Origin: Conexibacter sp.
Lineage (GTDB): Bacteria > Actinomycetota > Thermoleophilia > Solirubrobacterales > Solirubrobacteraceae
DNA length: 5,154 nucleotides
Reading direction: 5' to 3'
NCBI GenBank assembly: GCA_025964295.1
Contig: JAOPZD010000316.1
Coordinates: 1-5,154, forward strand
Shown here: piece after piece, positions 1 through 5,154 of the stretch
Numbering within the stretch: position 1 is the stretch's first letter
Layout: each line of letters begins with the position of its first letter
Notes under the pieces: model-generated
The model's database searches: none
The model's input: only the letters and a program-made list of their open reading frames with translations
Told to the model about the DNA's origin: nothing
Program-made: the position numbers and the translations under genes

Positions 1-285
1 GACGCCGAGGCGCTCGAGGATCGTCGCGCGCACCGAGACGTCGCCGCCGCCGGCCTCGTCGGCGAGCTGCGGCAGGTACCCGACGGTGCCGAAGCGCTGG
101 ACGGTCCCGCCGTCGGGCGCCTCGACGCCGGCCAGGATCCGCAGCAGCGTAGACTTGCCGGAGCCGTTGGGGCCGATGAGCGCGAGGCGCGTCGCGGCGT
201 CGACGCGGAGGTCGACGTCCTGGAGGATCGTGCGGGCGCCGTGATGGCGGGTGATGCTGCGGGCGTCGAGAAGGGTCGACGGCAT
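1..285 (-). CDS. ABC-F-type ATP-binding cassette protein, N-terminal part (runs off left edge)
   Basis: The visible 95 residues are the start of an ABC ATPase domain. The Walker A loop GPNGSGKST is at residues 38-46, followed by [14 protein letters not shown]. The Q-loop glutamine is Q73 in VGYLPQ. Recognition starts at residue 5 with no membrane segment or signal peptide, and the GTVGYLPQ wording is typical of soluble ABC-F proteins, which act on the ribosome and include antibiotic-protection factors, rather than of transporter subunits. The start is well fixed. ATG at 285 follows a ribosome binding site AGGAG with a 6-base spacer, and an in-frame TAG at 297-295 blocks any upstream start. 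The signature motif, Walker B, the ABC-F linker and the second cassette lie outside the window, so a transporter ATPase cannot be fully excluded. It is codirectional with the VOC gene upstream but separated by 175 bp, and is probably transcribed independently. Confidence 0.85.
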   Translation of the reverse strand, partial: MPSTLLDARSITRHHGARTILQDVDLRVDAATRLALIGPNGSGKSTLLRILAGVEAPDGGTVQRFGTVGYLPQLADEAGGGDVSVRATILERLGV

Positions 286-460
286 GCGGGGCTCCTACTG
301 GGGAGAGGGACGAGATCGAGGCGACAGCGACGCGCGACCGACGCGGAGAGAAGTCCGGGTCCGGTCGTGCTCGGGGCGGCTGTCAGATCACGTCACGCAT
401 GCGATGGCCCCTAGGGCCGCCGATCAAGGTACCGCACTACCCCGTCCGGCGCAAGGGCGC
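286..460 (-). other. Intergenic leader between the VOC gene and the ABC-F gene
   Basis: This 175-bp stretch holds no ORF of gene size. Reading on the minus strand, it contains weak structures. One is a 4-bp GCGC/GCGC hairpin just after the VOC stop (449-460). A second is a 5-bp hairpin GGCCC-TAG-GGGCC (406-418) with no T tract. A five-codon mini-ORF sits at 400-383. A 6-bp inverted repeat CGACCG/CGGTCG (362-367 with 335-340, 21-base loop) lies between the mini-ORF and the ABC-F start. TACCTT (431-426) fits a TAnnnT -10 pattern but has no matching -35. I infer that the region carries the ABC-F promoter and leader. None of these elements is strong alone. Confidence 0.4.
292..297 (-). promoter_or_regulatory. 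Ribosome binding site of the ABC-F gene
   Basis: Read on the minus strand, TAGGAG is followed by six bases and then ATG at 285. It is the only clear Shine-Dalgarno sequence in the window. Its TAG is also the in-frame stop that fixes the start codon. Confidence 0.75.
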
Positions 461-829
461 TCAATGCGGCAGGTACGTGCCGAACGACCAGACGTTGCCG
501 CCGGGGTCCTTGGCGGCGTACTCGCGCGAGCCGTAGTCCTGATCGGTCAGCTCGCGCACGATCTCCGCGCCGGCCGCGACCGCGCGGGCGTGGTGGGCGT
601 CGGGGTCGGCGATCACCACGTAGGTCGTGGTCGGCCCGTTCGGGAACTCGGCGCTGGCCTCACGGGCCTGCCCGAGCATGATGTAGGCGTCGCCGAGCTT
701 GAGCTCGGCGTGCACGACGACGCCGCCGTCCTCGTAGACCGCGTGCTCCTCGAAGCCGAACGCGTCCTTGAGGAGCGCGATCGCCGCGTGGGCGTCGTCA
801 TAGCGGAACGTCGGGATGATGGTGGCCAT
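461..829 (-). CDS. VOC (glyoxalase/bleomycin-resistance/dioxygenase fold) family protein
   Basis: This 122-residue protein has the length of a single VOC domain, made of two beta-alpha-beta-beta-beta halves. The first half starts IIPTFRYDDAHAAI and continues through KDAFGFEEHAVYEDG and HAELKLGDAYIMLG. The second half runs YVVIADPDAHHARAVAAGAEIVREL, then TDQDYGSREYAAKDPGGN and the ending WSFGTYLP. The DQDYGSREY...DP.G..WSFGTY block is typical of a PhnB-like subgroup often annotated only as glyoxalase or VOC protein. Members usually dimerise. The usual C-terminal metal-ligand glutamate (DPxGNxxE) is Ser115 here, and there is no histidine at the usual first-strand ligand position, so metal-dependent glyoxalase I or FosA-type chemistry is unlikely. 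It lies 76 bp downstream of the AraC gene on the same strand. ATG 829 has no clear ribosome binding site, but TAGTCT lies 8 bases upstream, which suggests its own leaderless transcript. The substrate is unknown. Confidence 0.88.
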   Translation of the reverse strand: MATIIPTFRYDDAHAAIALLKDAFGFEEHAVYEDGGVVVHAELKLGDAYIMLGQAREASAEFPNGPTTTYVVIADPDAHHARAVAAGAEIVRELTDQDYGSREYAAKDPGGNVWSFGTYLPH

Positions 830-837
830 GGTCGGCG

Positions 838-843
838 AGACTA
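838..843 (-). promoter_or_regulatory. Candidate -10 box for a leaderless VOC transcript
   Basis: On the minus strand, TAGTCT (843-838) is followed by eight bases and then the VOC ATG. This matches the TAnnnT -10 consensus at the distance expected if transcription starts at or next to the A of ATG. No good -35 hexamer is seen, and short TAnnnT matches do occur by chance. Confidence 0.35.
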
Positions 844-905
844 CGCCGGTGCGGTCCCGCCGTCTTGGACGAATGGGAACGACGGCGCGCCGCGGCGCGG
901 CGCGA

Positions 906-1724
906 TCAGCCCGCGACGCCGCGCCCGCCCGGGAGCACCCGCGCCAGGTACTCGCCCGGCGTGCAGCCCGCCAGCTCGCGGAAGTCGCGGTTCAGATGCG
1001 GCTGGTCGCAGTAGCCGCCGGCCGCCGCGATCTCCCCCAGCCGGGCCGCGCCGTCGGCGCGCGCCAGCAGCTCGAGGACGCGCCGGAAGCGCAGGATCCG
1101 CCCGACCGCCTTGGGCCCGAGGCCGACCTCGTCGCCGAAGCGCGCGCTCAGGTGCCGGCGCGAGCAGCCGAGCTCGGCGCACAGCTGCGCGACCCCGACC
1201 GCGCCATGGGTCTCGCGCAGCCGCCCCCACGCGAACGCCACGTCGGGGCGCGGCGCGACCGCGCGGTCCAGCCGCGCCAGCAGGAAGGCGTCCAGCGCGG
1301 CGAAGCGCGCCGCCCAGTCCGCCGTCTGCCCCATCCGCTCCACGACCGCGTCGGGCACCAGCGCGCCGAGGTCGACCACGCGCCGCGCGAGCTCGCGCAT
1401 CGGCAGCCCGAACAGCATCCGCGCGCCCAGCGGGGTGAGGTCGAGCTGGATCCCGCACTGCTCGCCCGCGTGCTCGGTGACCACGGCGCGGTCGTGCAGC
1501 CCGGCCACGAACGACCGCTGCGCGCCCCAGCCGAGCACGGCGATCGGCGGCCCGAGGTTGACGATCACCGTGATCGCCTCGTGCGGCGTCTCCAGCCGCC
1601 GCAGCGGCCCGCCGTGCTCGACGTAGCCGACGTACCCGCGGTGCACCAGCGGCGCGAGCGCCGGGTGCGGCGGGCGGGTGACCGACTCCCAGTCACCCGC
1701 CGGCGAGACGTGATGCGCGATCAC
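906..1724 (-). CDS. AraC-family transcriptional regulator
   Basis: This 272-residue cytoplasmic DNA-binding protein has two parts. The N-terminal half (about 1-150) has the look of the effector/oligomerisation region common in actinobacterial AraC proteins: PPHPALAPLVHRGYVGY, then HEAITVIVNLGPP, then GIQLDLTPLGARMLFGLPMREL. The C-terminal half carries both AraC helix-turn-helix motifs. The first is about 177-198 (VAQLCAELGCSRRHLSARF). The second is about 228-260 (LGEIAAAGGYCDQPHLNRDF, then RELAGCTPGEYL), with the FRELAGCTPGEY signature that ends most AraC domains. The start is GTG at 1724, 16 bp after the hydrolase stop, without a convincing ribosome binding site, so it probably depends on hydrolase transcription. 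A longer N-terminus overlapping the hydrolase end cannot be excluded, because no in-frame stop intervenes close by. The neighbouring VOC gene is the most likely target or effector gene. The inducer is unknown. Confidence 0.93.
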   Translation of the reverse strand: MIAHHVSPAGDWESVTRPPHPALAPLVHRGYVGYVEHGGPLRRLETPHEAITVIVNLGPPIAVLGWGAQRSFVAGLHDRAVVTEHAGEQCGIQLDLTPLGARMLFGLPMRELARRVVDLGALVPDAVVERMGQTADWAARFAALDAFLLARLDRAVAPRPDVAFAWGRLRETHGAVGVAQLCAELGCSRRHLSARFGDEVGLGPKAVGRILRFRRVLELLARADGAARLGEIAAAGGYCDQPHLNRDFRELAGCTPGEYLARVLPGGRGVAG

Positions 1725-1740
1725 GCCCCGCAGTCTGCCC

Positions 1741-3474
1741 TCAGCGGACCGGCAGCGCCACCTTGACCCTGGTCAGCGTCGCGCTGAACGCCGCCGGGCT
1801 GGGCCCGTAGGTCGGGGCGTCGCGGCCGAGCAGCTCGACGACGATCCGGTGCCCCTTGGGGAACTTCCAGCCGTTGCCGTCCAGCGTGAAGCGGAAGGAC
1901 CCCTTCTCGTTGTCCTTGAGCCGGTAGGCGCCGCGGTCGATCAGCTGCTGCTTGCCCGTCTTGGGGTTGCGGTCCCAGACGCGGGCGTCGAGCTGGCCGT
2001 AGCGGCCCTTGACCGCCACCTTGCCGGTGATGACCGTCTGACCGATGAGCGTCTGGCCCTTGGACGTGACGCCGAGGACGGCCCTGCTCGTCCTGTCGAC
2101 CGCGTGCGCGGCGCAGTGCGAGCCCGTGGCCGACAGCGGCGACAGCTCGGCGGCCAGCTTCGCGCTCGCGCCCTTGGAGGTGATCTTCAGCGCCTTGGTG
2201 GACCCGAAGGCGACCGTGCTCCGGGCCAGCCCCGCGAAGGACGAGGCCTTGAACGGACCGCCGCCCGCGGCGGCCGTCGGCGGGCAGGTCATCGTGTAGG
2301 CGGTGACCGAGCCGGGCGCCGGCTTGGTGCCCGCGCCCTTCAGCCAGGCGTTGAAGTACGACAGGCCCTGGGCGTCGAGCGCGGCGACGTCCTTGGCGTG
2401 GTTGGCGCCGGGCGCGTGGCCGAGGTCGCCGACCTGCAGCGCCACCGGCGCGGTCCTGCTCTGGGCGCGGATGTGGTCGTAGGCGCCCAGCGACTGGCCG
2501 ACCGGGAACAGCGCGTCCGTCCAGCCGGACTGCAGCAGGAGCGGGCTCGGCGTGCCCGGGACGCCCGCGACGCCGTGGTAGTTGTAGGCGTTGTCGAGCG
2601 TCGGCTGGACGTCGGAGCCGAGCTTGCCGCTGTCGAGCTGGGCCTTCCAGTGGTTGATGTCGGTCGACAGGTCGCCGCCGGTCGGCGCGACGAAGCCGCT
2701 CAGCGCGACGCCGAAGATGCCGCCCGCGTAGGCCTGCGCCTCGACGCCGGTGGGCGTGCGCGACCACGGGCCGCGCCCGTTGCGCGTGAAGATCGACTCG
2801 CCGTTGGACCACAGCCAGCGCGGCCACGCGGCGGTCAGCGAGATCGGCGTGCCCTTCGGGCTCGTCCACGGCGCGTAGCTGCCGTCGGGCAGGCGCACGC
2901 GGTCCTTGAGGAACGCCAGCATGGTGGAGAACCCGCCGCCGTAGGAGATCCCCGTCGAGCCGATCGCGTCGGGCCTGACGACGCCCTGGTCGACGAGCTG
3001 GCCGACGAGCGTCTGGATGTCGCGCACCTCGTAGCGCATGTCGCCCAGGCGGGTCCACCCCGCCGCGCAGGCCGCGGTCCGGGACTCCGGCCTGCCGCAC
3101 GAGTTGCCGAAGCCGCGCGCCGTCGGCGTGACGACGGCGTAGCCCTGCTGGGCGAAGAACCAGTTCGTGTAGCCCTTCTCGCCGGAGGTCGACTCGAACG
3201 ACGTCTTGTCGCCGCCGAGGCCGTGCAGGAGCAGGATCGTCGGGAACGGGCCGGTCCCCGTAGCGGGCAGCGTGACGTCGACGTCGAGCGGCGTGCCGTC
3301 GAAGCTGGCGGGCCGCGACGCGAGGTCGCTGGTCGGGCAGAAGCGCACGCCGTTCTGGGGCGTGCAGGCGTGGCCGAAGGGCGTGGGGTCGGCGGCGGAG
3401 GCGACGGCGGGCAGCAGCGCGAGCAGCGCGGCGGCCGCCGCGCCGAGGAGCGCGGAGCGTGGGGCACGGGACAT
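1741..3474 (-). CDS. Secreted CocE/NonD-type (peptidase S15-like) alpha/beta-hydrolase
   Basis: This is a 577-residue exported serine hydrolase. Residues 1-27 form a signal peptide: an arginine-containing start, an Ala/Leu core, then ending AVASA|AD. The alpha/beta-hydrolase fold follows. The oxyanion strand is TILLLHGLGG (79-88). The nucleophile elbow is GISYGG with Ser177. The acid is Asp320 in SGWTDALFP and the histidine is His353 in DLGHAPG. The Ser-Asp-His order and spacing match the S15/CocE family. Residues about 430-577 look like the C-terminal jelly-roll beta domain of that family, ending GHRIVVELLGRDAPTYGPS. The six cysteines (37, 46, 126, 136, 397, 454) could form disulfides outside the cell. 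The family includes X-Pro dipeptidyl-peptidases, cocaine esterase and acyl transferases, so the substrate cannot be assigned. I chose ATG 3474 because it places the signal peptide at the N-terminus and TAGGGT lies 7 bases upstream. A TTG at 3504 would add ten residues and is less likely. It is the first gene of the minus-strand cluster. Confidence 0.92.
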   Translation of the reverse strand: MSRAPRSALLGAAAAALLALLPAVASAADPTPFGHACTPQNGVRFCPTSDLASRPASFDGTPLDVDVTLPATGTGPFPTILLLHGLGGDKTSFESTSGEKGYTNWFFAQQGYAVVTPTARGFGNSCGRPESRTAACAAGWTRLGDMRYEVRDIQTLVGQLVDQGVVRPDAIGSTGISYGGGFSTMLAFLKDRVRLPDGSYAPWTSPKGTPISLTAAWPRWLWSNGESIFTRNGRGPWSRTPTGVEAQAYAGGIFGVALSGFVAPTGGDLSTDINHWKAQLDSGKLGSDVQPTLDNAYNYHGVAGVPGTPSPLLLQSGWTDALFPVGQSLGAYDHIRAQSRTAPVALQVGDLGHAPGANHAKDVAALDAQGLSYFNAWLKGAGTKPAPGSVTAYTMTCPPTAAAGGGPFKASSFAGLARSTVAFGSTKALKITSKGASAKLAAELSPLSATGSHCAAHAVDRTSRAVLGVTSKGQTLIGQTVITGKVAVKGRYGQLDARVWDRNPKTGKQQLIDRGAYRLKDNEKGSFRFTLDGNGWKFPKGHRIVVELLGRDAPTYGPSPAAFSATLTRVKVALPVR

Positions 3475-3481
3475 GGTGGGC

Positions 3482-3487
3482 ACCCTA
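3482..3487 (-). promoter_or_regulatory. Candidate -10 box for a leaderless hydrolase transcript
   Basis: On the minus strand, TAGGGT (3487-3482) is followed by seven bases and ATG 3474. TTGACC, a good -35 match, lies at 3504-3499 but only 11 bases upstream, which is too close for a normal pair. The box fits a leaderless start. There is no purine-rich ribosome binding site before this ATG. Confidence 0.45.
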
Positions 3488-3548
3488 ACTGAACACGCGG
3501 TCAACAGCGGTCGGTGCGGTGTCCGGCGGATCCGTGCGCGCCAGGAAG

Positions 3549-3554
3549 TAGGTT
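3549..3554 (+). promoter_or_regulatory. Candidate -10 box for the adenylate cyclase gene
   Basis: TAGGTT is followed by nine bases and then ATG 3564, which would give a leaderless or very short-leader mRNA. AGGAAG (3543-3548) resembles a ribosome binding site, but it lies 15 bases from the ATG, farther than usual, and would be upstream of the transcript if this -10 is used. No clear -35 is visible. Confidence 0.4.
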
Positions 3555-3563
3555 CCCGCCCGC

Positions 3564-5075
3564 ATGCTCGGCTCGCTGTCGGACCTGGAGCGCCGGCTGG
3601 CCGTCCCCTACGCGGTCCTGATGATCGGCGCCAACGTCATCGGCCCGGTGATCGTCTTGGCGCTGAACGTCTGGGTGCTGCCGGTGCCCACCGTCGCCAA
3701 CCCCACGCACGTCAAGTGGGTCAACGTCGCGTGGCTCGGCGCCTACCTCGCCTTCGCGGTCCCTGTCGGCATCGTCTGGGTCCTGTGGCTCCTGCGCCCG
3801 GTCATGGCCTGGCTGCGCGCCGACCGGCCGCCCACCGAGGCCGAGCAGCGCATCGTCCTGCTGACCCCGGCGCGCGGCCTGGTCGTCCACGCCGTGCTCT
3901 GGACCATCGCCGCCGTGATCTTCACGGTCGTCAACGCGCGCTACAGCGATCGGCTGGCGCTGGTCGTGGCGATCTCCGTCGGCCTGGCGGCGGCCGCGAC
4001 GAGCGCGTTCGCCTACCTGCTGGCCCAGCGCGTCCTGCGGCCGGTCGCGGCGCGGGCGCTGGCCCAGCAGGTGCCGGAGGACCCCGCGCTGCCGGGCATC
4101 ACCACGCGGCTGATCCTGACCTGGGCGCTGGGGACCGGCGTGCCGGTGCTCGGCATCACGCTCGTCGGCGCCGGCGAGCTGCTCGGCGTCATCGACGCGA
4201 CCGCCGACCGCGTGGCGATCACCGGCGTCGCGCTGGGCGGCGTGGCGCTCGTCGTCGGCGTGGCGATGACGGCGCTGGCCGCCCGCTCGCTGGCCGACCC
4301 GCTGGAGTCCGTGCGCCGGGCGATCCGGCGCGTGCAGGGCGGCGACCAGGACGTCGAGGTCGACGTCTACGACGGCAGCGAGGTCGGGCTGCTGCAGGCC
4401 GGCTTCAACCAGATGGTGGGCGGGCTGCGCGAGCGCGAGGAGCTGCGCGACCTCTTCGGCCGCCAGGTCGGCGAGGACGTCGCGCGCCAGGCGCTGGACC
4501 GGGGGATCACGCTCGGCGGCGAGGAGCTCGAGGTGGCGGTGCTGTTCATCGACCTGGTCGGCTCGACCGAGCTGGCCCACCAGCGCCCGCCGGCCGAGGT
4601 GGTCGAGCTGCTCAACGACTTCTTCTGCGTCGTGGTCGACGTCGTCGACGAGGAGGGCGGCTCGGTCAACAAGTTCGTCGGCGACGCCGCGCTGTGCGTC
4701 TTCGGTGCACCGCTGCCCCACGACGACGCGGCCGGCGCGGCGCTGCGGGCGGCGCGGCTGCTGCGCGAGCGGCTGGCCGACGAGGTCCCGCAGTGCGACG
4801 TCGGCATCGGCGTCTCGGCCGGGACCGCGGTGGCCGGCAACATCGGCGCCCAGCAGCGCTTCGAGTACACCGTCATCGGCGACCCCGTCAACGAGGCCTC
4901 GCGCCTGACCGAGCTGGCCAAGCAGCACGACGGCCGCGTCCTGGCCTCCGAGGCGGCGCTGCAACGCGCGGACGACGAGGCCGAGGTGCACCGCTGGACG
5001 CTCGGGGCGACCGAGACCCTCCGCGGCCGCGCGTCGCCAACACGCCTCGCCGCGCCCACGGCAACCCACCATTAG
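3564..5075 (+). CDS. Membrane adenylate cyclase, class III (six TM helices, HAMP, cyclase domain)
   Basis: This 503-residue inner-membrane signalling enzyme is predicted to make cAMP from ATP. Six hydrophobic helices lie at about 14-38, 55-80, 103-123, 131-153, 183-207 and 218-240. A HAMP linker follows at about 241-294 (ADPLESVRRAIRRVQGGD, ending FNQMVGGLREREELR). The cyclase catalytic domain runs from about 320 to 480. All six catalytic positions are filled. Metal-binding residues are Asp330 (LFIDLVGST) and Asp374 (KFVGDA). Base-recognising residues are Lys370 and Thr436. Transition-state residues are Asn443 and Arg447 (VNEASR). The Lys/Thr pair marks a class IIIb-type adenylyl rather than guanylyl cyclase. 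The layout is that of the mycobacterial HAMP cyclases such as Rv1318c-Rv1320c and Rv3645. Loops between helices are short, so there is no extracellular sensor domain. ATG 3564 fits the helix order and the TAGGTT box upstream. A palindromic repeat starts 5 bases after the stop codon. Confidence 0.95.
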   Translation: MLGSLSDLERRLAVPYAVLMIGANVIGPVIVLALNVWVLPVPTVANPTHVKWVNVAWLGAYLAFAVPVGIVWVLWLLRPVMAWLRADRPPTEAEQRIVLLTPARGLVVHAVLWTIAAVIFTVVNARYSDRLALVVAISVGLAAAATSAFAYLLAQRVLRPVAARALAQQVPEDPALPGITTRLILTWALGTGVPVLGITLVGAGELLGVIDATADRVAITGVALGGVALVVGVAMTALAARSLADPLESVRRAIRRVQGGDQDVEVDVYDGSEVGLLQAGFNQMVGGLREREELRDLFGRQVGEDVARQALDRGITLGGEELEVAVLFIDLVGSTELAHQRPPAEVVELLNDFFCVVVDVVDEEGGSVNKFVGDAALCVFGAPLPHDDAAGAALRAARLLRERLADEVPQCDVGIGVSAGTAVAGNIGAQQRFEYTVIGDPVNEASRLTELAKQHDGRVLASEAALQRADDEAEVHRWTLGATETLRGRASPTRLAAPTATHH

Positions 5076-5080
5076 CCCAC

Positions 5081-5136
5081 GTTGGGGGACAGTCCCCCAA
5101 CACTGTTGAGACCCCGTTGGGGGACTGTCCCCCAAC
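5081..5136 (+). terminator. Candidate U-less tandem hairpin terminator after the cyclase gene
   Basis: Two GC-rich hairpins (5081-5101 and 5116-5136) begin 5 bases after the cyclase stop codon. Each could form 8-9 bp with a 3-5 base loop. Their position suits transcript termination or 3'-end protection. Neither is followed by a T tract, so if they terminate they would be of the U-less kind proposed for actinobacteria. The repeat nature of the element means the location may be incidental. Confidence 0.35.
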
Positions 5137-5154
5137 GCTGTTGAGATCGCGTTG
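5081..5154. repeat. Tandem 35-bp palindromic repeat (two full units plus the start of a third)
   Basis: Unit 1 is 5081-5115, unit 2 is 5116-5150, and the last four bases (GTTG) begin a third. Each unit is a perfect inverted repeat of 10+1+10 bases (arms GTTGGGGGAC and GTCCCCCAAC) followed by a 14-base linker containing CTGTTGAGA. The units match at 31 of 35 positions. All four differences fall at the central base (A versus T) or in the linker, and none in the 20 arm bases. The linker also offers a small second inverted repeat, CAAC-RCT-GTTG, that would compete with the main stem. The array continues beyond the window, so its length is unknown. It could be an extragenic palindrome family (REP-like), a cluster of protein-binding sites or tandem terminators. 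Confidence 0.9.

Larger units (their letters stand above)
3475..3563. promoter_or_regulatory. Divergent promoter region between the hydrolase and adenylate cyclase genes
   Basis: These 89 bases separate two divergently transcribed genes, so both promoters must lie here or inside the coding regions. Each start codon has a TAGGnT box close by: TAGGGT on minus and TAGGTT on plus. An 8-bp palindrome CGGATCCG (3527-3534) lies between them and could be part of an operator, although a palindrome this short has little weight. No other gene or RNA is seen. Confidence 0.6.

Noticed and set aside
406..418. Rho-independent terminator after the VOC gene
   Set aside because: The stem is only 5 bp with a 3-base loop, and no T tract follows on the minus strand. 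It is noted in the leader entry but not called as a terminator.
251..1438. Long plus-strand open frame opposite the VOC and AraC genes
   Set aside because: Its translation is a low-complexity Arg/Ala/Pro/Gly string without domain features. Long antisense frames are expected in DNA this GC-rich, and the minus strand has clear protein families.
1849..3492. 547-residue plus-strand open frame opposite the hydrolase
   Set aside because: The composition is Arg/Ala/Val/Gly-rich without recognisable motifs. The opposite strand encodes a complete hydrolase with signal peptide and catalytic triad.
3499..3504. TTGACC as the -35 box of the hydrolase promoter, or TTG 3504 as its start codon
   Set aside because: The spacing to TAGGGT is only 11 bases. 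As a start codon, TTG would put ten extra residues ahead of a well-formed signal peptide, so ATG 3474 is preferred.
3501..5135. 544-residue minus-strand open frame opposite the cyclase
   Set aside because: It is an Asp/Arg/Gln-rich antisense shadow. Its first codons run through the palindromic repeat, which is not coding-like, and the plus strand has an intact cyclase.
5081..5154. CRISPR array
   Set aside because: The units are contiguous and the 14-base linker is itself repeated, so there are no unique spacers. No cas gene is present.

Overview
The window is very GC-rich, and nearly every third codon position is G or C. It has the promoter style of a high-GC Gram-positive: TAnnnT -10 boxes placed almost against start codons. 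I read it as a chromosomal fragment of an actinomycete. A deep-branching soil lineage such as Solirubrobacterales is possible, but that is only a guess from gene content and style. There is no rRNA, tRNA, CRISPR array, transposase or phage gene.

Layout. Positions 1-285 (minus) hold the first 95 codons of an ATP-binding cassette protein, probably of the soluble ABC-F class, which runs off the left edge. Positions 286-460 are its 175-bp leader. A minus-strand cluster follows, in transcription order from right to left. First is a secreted CocE/NonD-type (peptidase S15-like) serine hydrolase (1741-3474). Then, after a 16-bp gap, comes an AraC-family regulator (906-1724). Then, after a 76-bp gap, comes a single-domain VOC/glyoxalase-fold protein (461-829). 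Positions 3475-3563 are an 89-bp divergent promoter region. Positions 3564-5075 (plus) encode a six-helix membrane protein with a HAMP linker and a catalytically complete class III (IIIb-like) adenylate cyclase domain. From 5081 to the right edge lies a tandem repeat with a 35-bp period, built on a perfect 10+1+10 palindrome.

How the genes may work together. The AraC/VOC pairing looks like a familiar actinobacterial regulator-effector pair. The hydrolase directly upstream could supply an exported activity on the same regulon, but no shared substrate can be read from the sequence. The cyclase is transcribed away from this cluster and is probably an independent membrane signalling enzyme making cAMP.

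The strongest unexplained signal is the palindromic array after the cyclase. It is only partly captured, because the window ends as a third unit begins. A second pattern worth checking is that three of the five genes carry TAGnnT 7-9 bases before ATG with no convincing ribosome binding site, as expected for leaderless or near-leaderless transcripts.
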